From Nematostella vectensis (taxonomy: Eukaryota > Cnidaria > Anthozoa > Actiniaria > Edwardsiidae): DNA of 64,000 bases. A program made the translations under genes and the position numbers. The stretch spans positions 4,663,001 to 4,727,000 of the forward strand of contig NC_064039.1 of NCBI RefSeq assembly GCF_932526225.1. The letters run 5' to 3'. Positions 32,231 through 44,935 of the stretch are shown piece after piece. The notes under the pieces were generated by a model, which had not been told where the DNA came from, searched no databases, and saw nothing but the letters and a program-made list of their open reading frames with translations. Within the stretch, counting starts at the first letter, position 1; every line of letters starts with the position of its first letter.

Positions 32231-35200
32231 CTAAAAATCGAGAGCTTTTTCGTTTGTATATTTTTCTTTTTCTTTGAAACTTATCTGGATTTCTTTATTA
32301 TCGTATCACACATTCAGTGACAAAAAGGTATATCAATTTCATACACCTTTTTAAGGTTGCACTCGAGAATCATGTGTCAACCCGCGGTGGTTACCATATA
32401 AGTGGCTTAACCGTGTTCTCCGAAAACCACGCAGCTTTACAAACATTACGCTTATTTAATTAATGCTCGCAAAGCATTGCGGGTGATGGCACATGTATGT
32501 ATTCGCCGACTAAGGGGGCGCGCGCTTAATTGTTTGCGATTCGTTTACGAAGCTTGTACCACGCACTCCAGCGATCTTTATAGTTTCTGCGAAACCAGAC
32601 AAGCCAAATACTACACACAGCAGCTGTTTAGTTGTATAAAATATTAAACCAGCATCTTGTCAGAGATTCGCAATATATTTAGAGCGTTGATTTCCTAAAA
32701 CAAACTTTCACTTAAAACAGGTAATAACAATTTCAAAACAAATTCTGTTGGTACATTCACAGGTTATGGAGTTCATCAAAAGGTTATAGTCAATTTAGAC
32801 AATTTCTACCGCGCATTTTCTAACAATTGAGCCCGCGCCACCTTACAAAAGGCCATCATTGGCTCACAAAGACTCCTTCCCTTGCTAGGCCCTTGTTGTG
32901 TTCGCCTGCCCGCCAAGCACAGTCACAAACACCTGCTCCTCTACATCATACAGAATAAAATGACATACTTGTATTTACTAGCCTCGCAGGTGACCAGTAA
33001 GGGCAAATACTATTGCCATAGCTAGTCAAATATAAGAAAAGATAGAAAAATTCATATGGGTTTTGATGTCCAGGATTAAAATGAACATGTTTATCCAGAC
33101 TACTGTTATCATTATCGATAACTACAATTCATAAGAGCGTATTATTGTCTATGTCGATTGCTTGAACGCCCTAAACTCTTTTTGCCGTCTAGAACACCAC
33201 GCACATAATAAAACCAAGCATGTCTTTAGCAAATTCCTACTGCATTTCTGTCATGGGGGGCAAAATAGTATTTCGCCGCTTCATCATAATTTTTCTCACT
33301 TCTCCAAAATGCACGAGGCTTCGCTTTGGCTCTTTGTGTCTTTTTATTTGTAGGTCTTTCGTAGGTCTAATTTCTACAGTATCTCTTGGCTTGTCATAAA
33401 CAGTTTTTCCTTCAGCGTTTCTCGAGGGCTGAGTTGTCGAGTCCTTCAGTCTTGCTGTTCCAGTATTGGCCAATCTACGTAAGCCTTCGATGAGTTCATA
33501 GAGTAGAGTAAGATATAGGAAAGCCACAAGTATCTCACAGTGTATTCCCTGCACGCTGCCCATACTAAACTCAGTTTCACTTTAAATTGAAATGAATAAC
33601 TATGCCAAGCCTTTTCATCAAATTACTCCAAACCTGTCACTGTTTGCCTAAGGGCATTGATGTTATAATGTCAAATATGTACTTAAATTTTATTACTGGT
33701 ACAAGTTATCATGAATGAGTGTGTGGAGTTGGGCAGAGTGTCAACACGTTGTCAGATAATGAACAAACTTGACTGGGAAATGCATCAGCAAAAGGTGGAA
33801 ACGGTATGTTTTACGCTTCTGTGAAAACAGAGTTCGCTGACGTTTTGAGCAATTTCACCCTTGTGCTGAATTATCGATCCTACCACGCCTACGCAAAACC
33901 CCGTCAGTTATTCTTAGCTTTTTTGGATTTTTTAAAAATTAAAATCTTGCAATTTTGACTACAGAACAATCTTGCTAGTAAATATAGAGGGAGATAATTA
34001 TTCTGCAATAGAGATCTAGAGATTGCCTCAGTACTACCTTGGCATATGGACGGGTAAACTTACCAGGTTTTATTGTGAGATGTGGACGCGGATAAATTCG
34101 GCCAGATGCTATGAAGAACGTCACCTCCCCCTTAAATCTAGCGCTCTGATTTATAGTCAGCAGTGCATCAGATTCATGTACGTACTGACCCAAAAAGTCA
34201 GAAAAAACATTCGCAATATGCACCTCACGTCGCTTAGCAACAAGGACAGGCGCGTTCGCGTACCAAGGATTGACTGAGGCGGTGGGGGGGAAGGGGGGGG
34301 GTGCCAGTCATGGGTATCATAAGGAAAACACATAGTATTTGAAGATTCTTTAATAGAAAATGACCGTTCCTGCGACAGTTTTGTGCTCAGGCTTCCCGTA
34401 AAATACTATTGACCAAAGCAATCATGAGACTTTTTTAGCGGTTGATATCACGAGTCAAGCCAAAGACCAAAATCAACTTATCGCGGCCTACTCGGACCCA
34501 GGCTGCACCAGCAGTGCTTATGAAACCCCGCCACAGGGTACCCGCTACTATGGAGTCTTTGGAGCTCTCGCACCAAGGATTCCTACTTTCCCGACCTCGT
34601 TAAACCGCAAGGTTGCAAATGTGCCCTTTTAGACAACAAGTCAAACAGCATTCAGTCTCGTACAACTGCCGAGTGCTTGCTCTCTCCAGGGAACTAACTT
34701 GATTCCGACAGGGAGCCTGAGAACTACTCGTTCGTTTGCCTACGGCTCGAGTGGTAGCGACGAGCAGTATATTAAGACCCAGAAAACCTTTGTCAGCGGT
34801 CGATTGTGAAGGCTACAAACTGACAGGGAGGTCGGTAGTGTCCATAAGCCATCAGCTGACCTACGGAGTGTACCGATAGAATCATCGACCACAACAAACT
34901 GACAACAGACCATCTGTTGATGTCGATTAAATATTACTTGTGATATTTTCAGCGACTTTCTGTCGTTCTTATTATTCATTTACCATTAGGTGAAAGAACA
35001 AGCTGAAAAGGATTTATTTCAATTTTCTAATTTAGCCCGTTGTACATGAAAAGCTACACAGAAACCTAAAACACAGTTATTTATTCACTCCAAAAAAGCT
35101 TAATTACAATTAGACTATTAACCAATTATTTTATACCTTTTCCCAATTTGGTAAGCCTGTGTTATTCCAGTCCCCTTATTTTCCTACACAACACAATGAT

Positions 35201-35457
35201 TTTCCCGCCAGTGTGATTCAATCTCCACTAATCAGAGAGCTTGTTAAATCGACCATGACTCCGGCACGTGGCAGATCTATTCAGCTGAGACGAACAAAGG
35301 AATAAAGATCGCGCAAAACAACTGATGCATACATTTAGGGGGAAAACAAAAACAGTGCGCAATGAATGAAACATTCCATAGAACATCGAATTTTTACACT
35401 GATTTGACGACCCTATCAATTACGTCTGCCAGCCGTGTCTGAACTGCCCATTTTCGG
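32231..35457. other. Intergenic region, no strong gene
   Basis: AT-rich with short runs (GGGGGG at 34283-34300). The only frame worth noting is the weak minus-strand one at 33237-33563. The end of the region should hold the KLHL promoter; I see no clear TATA box. Confidence 0.45.
33237..33563 (-). CDS. Possible small membrane protein
   Basis: A 108-residue ATG frame starts GSVQGIHCEILVAFLYLTLL, which could be a signal anchor, followed by a basic Lys/Arg/Thr-rich tail. No homologous family recognised and no splice evidence. It may be chance. Confidence 0.2.
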   Translation of the reverse strand: MGSVQGIHCEILVAFLYLTLLYELIEGLRRLANTGTARLKDSTTQPSRNAEGKTVYDKPRDTVEIRPTKDLQIKRHKEPKRSLVHFGEVRKIMMKRRNTILPPMTEMQ

Positions 35458-38400
35458 ATGGGGTTCAATATGGACTTCGTCGACGCCGAAGCTCCGTGTT
35501 TTGCTTTCAAACAAATGAATGCTTTCCGATGCGATGGGATTTTCTGTGATGTCGTTTTGATGACGGAGGACGGACAAGAAATCGACGCACACAAACTGGT
35601 GTTATCAGCATCCAGTGAGTACTTTAGAGCCATGTTTTTAACAGACATGAAAGAGAGCCAACAGAAGTTTATAACCATTCGCGCCATTGACTCACAGTCG
35701 ATGACAACACTAGTTGAATTTGCATACACTTCAAACGTGCGAATAAATAGTGAAAATGTGGAAACCTTGCTATATGCAGCGAGTATGCTACAGTTTGTCC
35801 GTGTTGAGAAAGCGTGCTACGAGTTCTTACGGAAGAACATTAACGTACCAAACTGTCTAACGATATGGAACTTAGCGGAGCTCCACGGCTGCGCCGAACT
35901 AACCGCATTGGCCGAAAGCTACTCTCGCGGGAATTTTGTATCGCTTCTGAAACATTCCGAGTTCAAAGAATTGTCTTCTAAACAGCTGGGGAGTCTGCTA
36001 TCCCACGATAAACTAAATGTTCCATCCGAAAGTGCGGTTTTCGAGGCCGTGATGAGTTGGATGAAACACGATGTAGAATCGCGCAAAAAAGATCTAGCCA
36101 ACCTGTTGGAACACATTCGATTCCCGCTCCTGACAAGAAAGTTCCTTATCGATACAGTAGCTAAAGAAGACTTAATCATGAATGAAAGACCGTGTAGAGA
36201 GTTTGTATTGGAAGCGATTGACTATCACTTGATCCCAGAGCGACGGGCCTGCACACGCACGACCCGAACAATCCCGCGGGAAAAATCAAGTCGAGCAGTT
36301 TATGTCGTCGGCGGGGAAGGTAAGGGAGCATTACATGATGAAGTACACTCAATTTAAACTGGTGTTTTGAATCCATTTACTACAAGATAATTAATGGGTA
36401 AAATTTTACCCAAGTTAATAAGCTGCACGTCAAATCGATTTGTTAAAAAGTTGTGTTTGTCTGGTTATGTTTTGATTTGTTACATCATGTGTTGAGATGT
36501 CATCAAATCCTATCAGACGGTCACAAGGAATCCCACAATCCGGCCACCAGAAACAACAATAAAAAGCTTTCATCACCAGCACGTAAACGTTAAAAAGAAG
36601 AAAGTCTGGGCATGTTAAGTATATTTAATTCATTTGCTACCAAGAAATCACTTGGTGGACTTCACAGTCTTGGTGGATCGACGTCGTATTCTCAGTTTCG
36701 CATTTGATCACTTGCTTACCAGAGGGTATGGCGAACCCAATCAGCTTTTTGGATGCAACTCGTGTTAATACTTTTGTCTTTTGTCCAAATTAGCGGTTAA
36801 ACTAGCAGAGGCCCGGAAGTCTGTTACAAATAAAGTCAATTATTTTCCTTATACGTTTCCTGAAGGCGTTGAAATTGCGCCAGATTCGCGAATTGCTCCC
36901 CATGTTAGCGTGTTTTGTTTCCGTTTGCGTGTGTTTATCTTGCGCGAGGTGCTTTTGCCGCTGTGTTATGCGGTGAGCCTCATTTAGCCGGCATTTACAG
37001 TCAAAGGGCACCAGCTACGCCTTCATGCTCAAGGGCGATGAGCGACGTATTGATATGTCTTTTAAAATAAATACCTTTTCTCGCCATGCCATAATCCTGG
37101 CGATAAAATGGACTAACAACTAAGTGTGAACTCCTTTTTCAGAGGTCTTAAACATGAGAAACGTCAAACTTTAATCCAAGCATTGTTATGGAGTACTCTA
37201 TTAGTCATAGTTGATAAGATCTATTGACAGGATGAGACAATAACCACTCACTTCTGGTGACCTTTCCTATACACTGCGCAGAACTTTCTCTGAACAGTTC
37301 CTTTCCTCTTATCTATAGTAATGATTTCCTGCGGTTCTGGTGGATAGCTTTGCTTATACCATTCACAGTCGGATGTCTCATATAAGTTATGACGAAACAG
37401 GATCTTAAGAAAAGTTCACATGGGCCCCCTCGGACGTTTTTTTTTTAAAAAAAGCTTTTTTTGAGCCGCCTGTATTGCATTATTTCCATCCAATAGTTCA
37501 AGCAAATTTTTTGGGTCTGTCCAACATAATCATTTTGCCTTGGTGTCCCAGCGCCTAAGTGGTGCCTCTTTTCCACGACGGAGTTCGCAAGGCAAGGAAG
37601 TTCAATTCGCCCCTTATTATTTCATTATGGCACACATTACTTTCCGTTCATACCTAACGGATCATTTAAATCATGTGAAAGTTTTCCGGTTACTGCATTC
37701 TTTGAAAATCCTTTCTGTATTTTATTGATGATTAAAAGTGCTAATCATCTTTGGTGTAATGGATTGACGGGACTGGATTTTTTATGTATATAACAGCTCA
37801 TATAATACAAATCAGAGCGTTTCTTTGGGCTCTTCTATATGAACGACTGTTCGCAGTAGTAATAGGATAAGTATCTTTCTTTTTCAGAGCAAGGCACCGT
37901 GCTCAGTACAGCAGAGTGCTTTGATTTCAACAAGAAGGCCTGGGGCACACTCGCCCCAATGATAATCGCGCGCAAACAAGTCGGTGCCGCGGTACTTGAA
38001 GGTCAGCTGTATGCGGTCGGAGGCGTTAATCGGGAGTACGCTGACCTGGTGACCGTGGAGTGTTATAGTCCATCAACAAGTCAGTGGACCTCTGTGGCCT
38101 CGCTCAACAAGTGCAAAGGTAAGGGAGGCAACCACACGAGAGAAAACACTGTTGAATTAAATAATCCGTGGTGCGGCAAAGCCAGCCAGTCAGTACCAGC
38201 CAGTCAGTTACCCTAACAGTCAGTATTCACATAGGCGCTCTACCCTAATCAGTCAGTAGTCAGTATCCCTATAGGCGAACTACATTAGTCCGTCAGTATC
38301 CCCTTAAGCGCACTACCCTAATCAGTTAGTACCACCATAGGCGCGCTATCCTAATCAGTCAGTATTCCAATAGGCGCGCTACCCTAATCAGTCAGTATCC

Positions 38401-41328
38401 CCATAGGCGCGCTATCCTAATCAGTCGGTATCCCCATAGACGCGCTACCCTAATCAGTCGGTATCCCAATAGGCGCGCTACCCTAATCAGTCAGTATCCC
38501 CATAGACGCGCTACCCTAATCAGTCAGTATCGTCATAGGCGCGCTACCCTAATCAGTCAAGATCCCCATAGGCGCGCTACCTTAACCACTCAGTATCCCC
38601 ATAAGCACGCTAACCTAATCAGTCAGTATCCCCATAGGCGATTCCCTAATCAGTCAGTAGTCAGTATCCCTATAGGCGAACTACATTAGTCAGTCAGTAT
38701 CCCCTTAAGCGCACTAACCTAATCAGTCAGTATTCCCATAAGCGCGCTACCCTAATCAGTCGGTATCCCCATAGGCGCGCTACCCTCTAATCAGTCAGTA
38801 TCCCCATAGACGCGCTACCCTAATCAGTCAGTATCCCCATAGACGCGGTACCCTAATCAGTTTTCTCATAGGCGCGCTACCCTAATCAGTCAGTATCCCC
38901 ATAGGCGCGCTACCCTAATCAGTCAGTATCCCATAGACGCGCTACCCTAATCAGTCAGTATCTCCATAGACACGCTACCTTAACCACTCAGTATCCCCAT
39001 AAGCGCACTACCCTAATCAGTCGGTATCCCCATAGACGCGGTACCCTAATCAGTTAGTTTCCTCATAGGCGCGCTACCCTAATCAGTCAGTATCCCCATA
39101 GGCGCGCTACCCTAATCAGTCAGTATCCCATAGACGCGCTACCCTAATCAGTCCGTATCCCCATAGAAACGCTACCTTAACCACTCAGTATCCCCATAAG
39201 CGCATTACCCTAATCAGTCAGTATCCCCATAAGCGCGCTACCCTAATCAGTCGGTATCCCATAGGCGCGCTACCCTTATCAGTCAGTATCCCCAAAGGCG
39301 CGCAATCCTAATCAGTCAGTATCCCCATAGACGCGCTACCCTAATCAGTCAGTATCCTCATAGGCGCGCTACCCTAATCAGTCAAGATCCCCATAGGCGC
39401 GCTACCCTAATCAGTCAGTATCTCCATAGGCGCGCTACCTTAACCACTCAGTATCCCCATAAGCACGCTAACCTAATCAGTCAGTATCCCCATAGGCGAT
39501 TCCCTAATCAGTCAGTAGTCAGTATCCCTATAGGCGAACTACATTAGTCAGTCAGTATCCCCTTAAGCGCACTAACCTAATCAGTCAGTATTCCCATAAG
39601 CGCGCTACCCTAATCAGTCGGTATCTCCATAGGCGCGCTACCCTCTAATCAGTCAGTATTCCATAGGCGCGCTACCCTAATCAGTCAGTATCCCCATAGA
39701 CGCGCTACCCTAATCAGTCAGTATCCTCATAGGCGCGCTACCCTAATCAGTCAAGATCCCCATAGGCGCGCTACCCTAATAAGTCAGTATCTCCATAGGC
39801 GCGCTACCTTAACCACTCAGTATCCCCATAAGCACGCTAACCTAATCAGTCAGTATCCCCATAAGCGCGCTACCCTAATCTGTCGGTATCCCATAGGCGC
39901 GCTATCCTAATCAGTCAGTATACCCATAGACACGCTACCTTAACCACTCAGTATCCCCATAGGCGCGCTACCCTAATCAGTTAGTATCCCCATAGGCGCG
40001 CTACCCTAATCAGTGTGTATCCCCATAGGCGCACTTCCCTAATCAGTCAGTATCAGCATAGGCGCGCTACCCTAATCAGTCAGTATCCCCATAAGCGCGC
40101 TACCCTAATCAGTCAGTATCCCATAGGTGCGCTACCCTAATTAGTCAGTATCCCCATAAGCGCGCTACCCTAATCAGTCAGTATCCCCATAAGCCTGCTA
40201 CCCAATTCAGTCAGTATCTCCATAAGCGCACTACCCTAATCAGGCATTATCCCCATAGGCACGCTACCCTAATCAGTCAGTATTCCATAGGCGCGCTACC
40301 CTAATCAGGCAGTATCCCCATAGGCGCTACCCTAATCAGGCATTATCCCCATAGGCACGCTATCCTAATCAGTCAGTATTCCAATAGGCGCGCTACCCTA
40401 ATCAGTCAGTATTCCATAGGCGCGCTACCCTAATCAGGCAGTATCCCCATAAGCGCGCTACCCTAATCAGTCAGTATCCCCATAGGCGCTACCCTAATCA
40501 GGCATTATCCCCTTAGGCACGCTACCCTAATCAGTCAGTATTCCATAGGCGCGCTACCCTAATCAGGCAGTATCCCCATAGGCGCGCTACCCTTACCAGT
40601 CAGCATCTGTATAGGCACGCTACCCTTACCAGTCTGTAACTCCATAGGCGCGCCAGCGTTCCTGGATACTTTCGTATTATCCCACAAATCTAACCAGTCT
40701 GCCTTCCATAGGCGCTCTAGCGGTGGCGATCCTGGAAGGCTGGCTATACGCAGCAGGAGGGTCACATAACGGCTCCGCCCTGAAGACGGTGGAGCGGTTC
40801 GACCCCATCAGGAACGACTGGACCCAGGTGGCATCCATGCGTCTTCCCCGCAGTCAATTCGGTCTTGCGGCCTTACAAGGCCGGTTGTATGCGGTGGGAG
40901 GTTACAATGGCATATCTGAGATCGAACACGTCGAGTGCTTCGACCCGATGAACAACAAATGGAGTGACGTGAACGGTATGAACAAAGCGCGGATGAATCA
41001 TGGGATCGTTACGTATGGGGATAGAATTTACGTCATCGGCGGCGCGAACAGCGTCGGACCACTGGACTCTATCGAGAAATACAACCCAGACCTGAATCTG
41101 TGGTTGATCATCCGAAACACCATGGACCCTCGGACCGGAGTTTGTGTAGTGGCAGTATACGGGGGGAGTGATGGTGTACAGGATCTCTATATCATCGGTG
41201 GGCAGGACTATCAGGGTAGAAATATGAACTCGGTCAAGAGACTGAGTCTGAAGTTTGCGGATTACTCAACCGCTACAGCACCATCGCTGATGCACCCTCG
41301 CGCATTTGCAGGCGTGGCTTCAGTTTAA
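35458..41328 (+). CDS. Kelch-like (BTB-BACK-kelch) Cullin-3 adaptor
   Basis: Likely substrate adaptor of a Cul3 ubiquitin ligase. Exons: 35458-36319 (GTAAGG donor), 37888-38118 (after TTTTTCAG) and 40712-41328 (after CCATAG); phases agree and the total is 1710 nt, 569 residues. Exon 1 holds BTB (CDVVLMTEDGQEIDAHKLVL, SEYFRAMFLTDMKES; about 15-125) and BACK (about 130-240), then the first kelch strand, YVVGG. Exons 2 and 3 supply the rest of a six-blade propeller: AVGGV, AAGGS, AVGGY, VIGGA and IIGGQ are the double-Gly turns, each with a downstream Trp or similar. At the exon 3 start the acceptor before GCGCTCTAG is chosen because it gives blade 3 the same spacing as its neighbours; AG at 40719-40720 is also in frame and would drop three residues. 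Intron 2 is filled by a minisatellite. The exact KLHL member cannot be assigned. Confidence 0.88.
38172..40711 (+). repeat. 33-bp minisatellite, about 75 units, running up to the exon 3 splice site
   Basis: Unit on the plus strand: GCGCGCTACCCTAATCAGTC then AGTATCCCCATAG. Most units are 33 bp; some lose one C or carry AAG for TAG. A larger block (around 38590-38770, again at 39463-39630, partly at 38240-38330) shows higher-order duplication. Each unit has a branch-point-like CTAAT about 19 nt before CCATAG, so it looks like a 3' splice site. The real acceptor of KLHL exon 3 (TTCCATAG at 40704-40711, exon starting GCGCTCTA) is a diverged unit. If exon 2 were joined to any unit, translation would read four codons and stop at TAA. 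Confidence 0.9.
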
Positions 41329-43520
41329 GTCACATCCAGGGGTGGATCTAGCTTTTCACTAAAGGGGGGTTTGGCTCATTGATAAAGGGGGGAGAGGGTA
41401 ATTTTATTTTGTTTGGCAGCCCAAAGGGGGGGGGGGGGGGGAGTTAAACACCCAAAACCCTCCCCCTAGATCCTATACGGACATCAGAGCTGTCAGCTTA
41501 TACATAGGCGTCATTTCTTTTCGTATGAGGGAGGATGAGAGAGTTTTACATTCTTACCAGAATTTTGGGAGGATCATTTGTCCCCCTAGCTCCTGTGCTT
41601 TGGTTGTGGTGATAGTAAAATTAGAATTAAACCAACTATACAATGGCAACAAATATTAGAAAAACATCCACGCTGACGACCCAACGAATGCTGAAGGCCT
41701 AAATTTATCGCATGTGACAGCGAATGTTGTCGGAAGTCTATTCATTTTGTAAACTTTTTAATTGATGGAATGATAGGTAGATAGATTACATTGACGTAGG
41801 TGGAAACACAAGCACAGATCGGGCTATGTTCCATGTATTCAGCAGGTGTTTCCCACGTGGAATAAGTGCACCCCACGCTTTCAGTGACGGCAAACGCGTC
41901 ACAAGCTGTGTGAGATATTGAATTTATGAAAAACAATGAGAAATTAAAAAAAAAATTGAAATTGAGGCGGTTTGCTAACGTCTCCTGTGCGGTTTAAGAC
42001 AAAGCTTAACTTATTCCCACAAATTAACAAAATTTTATTCGTCGACTGATTAATTCATTGTGCTATTCAAGGTGATTTGCATATTTCAATACCTCAGAAA
42101 AAATGTTACTAATATATTTCAGACAAAATGAATTATCTAATTATACTTATACTGTAAATCAATCAGTAAAGTAAACAATATTTTGACTTCTGCTTTAGTA
42201 AATCATGCTATTTAATACAAATTTTAATAATTATATAATTATTTATGATGTATGTAAAATTTTGACTTCTGCTTTAGTAAATCATGCTATTTAATACAAA
42301 TTTTAATAATTATATATTTATGATGTATGTAAAATGTTAGTAATACAAATAAATGAGGGTTAATGTTTTACAGGCAAATAAAATATCACATTGTGTTGCT
42401 CAAACTATTACTGTAGCCTGTTAACGTTTATTGTTTGTTAGTTGGTTCTGCTTGGTGTTCTTGGACATCAAAGGTTACCCAACATGCACATCCCCAGGAT
42501 TTGCTGGAGGGTGTGCTCTACCACATAAAAAAAAGTATAATAGCCACATGGCACTCACCCCACCGCCTCTTTTCTCTTGGGAGGGGGGGGGAGTTTCTAT
42601 ATATATATAAACAATCTACAACTTATGCAGTACCTTCCATCAATATAACCAGATAACCCACCCTTATATTCACTTCCAAAATGTCCCAATCCCTCAGAGG
42701 CTACAAGTACTGAGCATTGTTTCTTCATAACAGTGTTTTCCAGTCTCCTTACTAAAAATTACAAAAAAACATCCTATGCAAAAAAAGTTTTGAGAGCTTC
42801 AAAATAATTTATATATAAAACTACACATATCTATCTGGGATCTTTAATTGAAACATTCTTTTACTTATTAGGTTCGACATAGAGATAATCAGATTTTATT
42901 ACAATCAAGAAATAAGTTAGAATGAAACAAATTACCTACATGTTTATTTGCATTCATAGTATTTCCACAATAAAGGCAGCCATTCTTATCTTTTATTCGG
43001 TTTCTTAATATCTTCATTCTGATATTCAGAGCCATGTTTGAAAATTGATTAAAGAAATACTGCCTTATTTTGTCACCCAAATTTTTTTGTGTGACTTTTA
43101 CTTGTAGTAAGCAGACAACCTCCAGATCATAAAGAGTTCATCAACTTGTCCAGAATGTGTATAGATATAGAGAAAAACGTGAAAAAACAAAAACTTTAAA
43201 GGTGTTAATAACTATAAGTCTGCTTAGGCATCCCACTAAACTGCACAGTCTGTAATAAGTTTGGTAGCAATGTCACATCTTATTACATAATCTATATCTA
43301 ATATGGTTTATGTTCAGTACTTGTTAAAGACCACACTTATTTTACGGAAGCCCAATTAACTGAATTTTTCCACACAATGAGGAAAACATAATTATATTAA
43401 AATCCTAAGTATTCAGTTTTAAGCAGTGATCACTTTCAATGCCCAAATGTCCATCAATTCCATGATGGGACAGGATTCCTCCAAACAGTGTGCGAATGTC
43501 ATCAGCACACTGCACACCCA
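41329..43520. other. KLHL 3' region and AT-rich intergenic DNA
   Basis: Just after the KLHL stop comes a decayed repeat end (GGGGTGGATCTAGC) and a G16 run (41426-41441). A 79-bp direct duplication is at 42180-42337 and a TA run at about 42598-42610. No supported gene. Confidence 0.5.
42180..42337. repeat. 79-bp tandem duplication, two copies
   Basis: The block beginning TTTTGACTTCTGCTTTAGTA at 42181 recurs at 42260 almost unchanged. Confidence 0.85.
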
Positions 43521-44935
43521 TCAGCCACTGTACTTCTGGTTTAGGTCTGCTAAAGCATCTTCCAGTTCTCTGCTTAGGAAGGCTACTCTTTTCTTTTGTC
43601 GAACAAGTTCATCTGAAATAGCACAAGGCAACATAAGTTACTATTACACTAATAACAATAACAACAATGATAACAATATTGATACTTATAACAACAACAA
43701 TAATAATAAAAATAATTTTAATGATGTCAATAATGGCAAAACATAGGGGCGTCCTATACCCTTGACACTCACACACAAAGAAAAGGCACATAAATAAAAG
43801 TTAAAAACAAATGTTTAGGTATGTCATAATTGGAAAAGGTTTCCTCCAATAACATCACAGCATTTGAGGGATCACATTACTTGGAAAAAGATATAGGTTA
43901 CACATAGTAATTGAATACTCCAAAATTACACAAAAAAGACAATGAGATGAAGGTTTTGGAACATTTCCACATTTGTTATTAGGTTTTTAGACAAAAATGA
44001 GCAATACAAGAAGCTTGTTAATTCTTAAAAATTCTTTCTTTATGAGGGGATTCTATTTTGCAAAAAAATAATAGAATAGAGGCTGAAATATGAATTTCAT
44101 TTCTCCCCACTGCAAAATGCCAAAAAGCTGAATTAGGCAGATATGTGAAATAACATCAAATACAGTAGCCTCTCTTCATTTATTGCTAACGGTTTGTAGA
44201 AATCTGCTCTAAGTACTGAAAACACATACATTGTGCAGGAATGAGCCTGTATTATAAGGACTTTGTGCAAAGTAGCAGAATGTACTTACTATAAAGCCTG
44301 TCTTTTTGCTTCTCAAGTAGCTTGGATTCACCGAGATCATTGTCACCGCGTATAATAGCATTTCTATATCTCTCTTGCAAATCTTCAATCTTGGACTCAA
44401 AGTAATCCTTTCTCTTGTACAGCAGCTCTCCTTTCTTTTCTAGCTTGTACTGTTCAAAGCAGAGCCTCTCAATCTCTTGTTCCAGCTCAGCTATTTTTTG
44501 CTCTCCTGCATTTCCTCGTTTAAGGGCCTCCACCAGACCTGCTCTTGCCTCATTCCGCCTAAACTTCGCCTCTTCCAGTCTGATCTCTTTCTCATCCACC
44601 AGCCTCATCATATCTGCGCATCTCGTCTCCAGAAGAGCAATCTGGTCACTGTGGTCATACTCCTTTCCTTCCATGGCTTTTCTATCCTTCTCGCTATCAT
44701 CTGCTTCTGATTCTTTGGCAGTCAAACCTTGTCCAAGGCGCTCCGTTCTTGCATTGACTCTTTCAATCTGCTTTTCCATTTCTTTTATGCGATTCTTCAA
44801 TCCATCAGCTTCCATTTCAGCCAAAGTTGCTCTTTCTGAGGTGAGCCTTAGAAGTTTGCGGATGTACCTTTCTTTGTTCTCTGCCTTCTCAATCTCTTGG
44901 CGAGTCTGCACAACCTTTTTCTTAAGGACATCCAT
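43521..44935 (-). CDS. Tropomyosin-like coiled-coil protein
   Basis: Two exons: 44935-44290 (GTAAGT donor) and 43612-43521 (after ATTTCAG), in phase for 245 residues. The whole protein is a continuous heptad-repeat coiled coil rich in Glu, Lys, Arg and Leu, with no proline in the rod. The C-terminal exon (RQKKRVAFLSRELEDALADL and NQKYSG) mirrors the end of tropomyosins, where a conserved small last exon forms the head-to-tail overlap; total length is near the short, non-muscle form. It would bind along actin filaments. Internal identity to bilaterian tropomyosins looks low, so it may be a divergent cnidarian tropomyosin-like paralogue or another short coiled-coil protein. A first non-coding exon upstream is likely: an acceptor-like CAG/G lies about 40 bp before the ATG. 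Confidence 0.68.
43646..43730. repeat. AAC/AAT-rich trinucleotide microsatellite
   Basis: Imperfect run of AAY and ATR triplets in the intron of the tropomyosin-like gene. Confidence 0.7.

Noticed and set aside
36781..36987. Frame in KLHL intron 1
   Set aside because: The exon 1 to exon 2 join already gives a perfect kelch blade; this frame would break it.
38172..40711. CRISPR-like regular array
   Set aside because: The 33-bp units are contiguous with no unique spacers, lie in a eukaryotic intron and vary by point changes, so it is a minisatellite.
40720..40722. Alternative KLHL exon 3 acceptor (CTCTAG)
   Set aside because: Also in frame but removes three residues from the kelch blade; the CCATAG site gives the same spacing as the other blades. 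Kept only as a possible minor variant.
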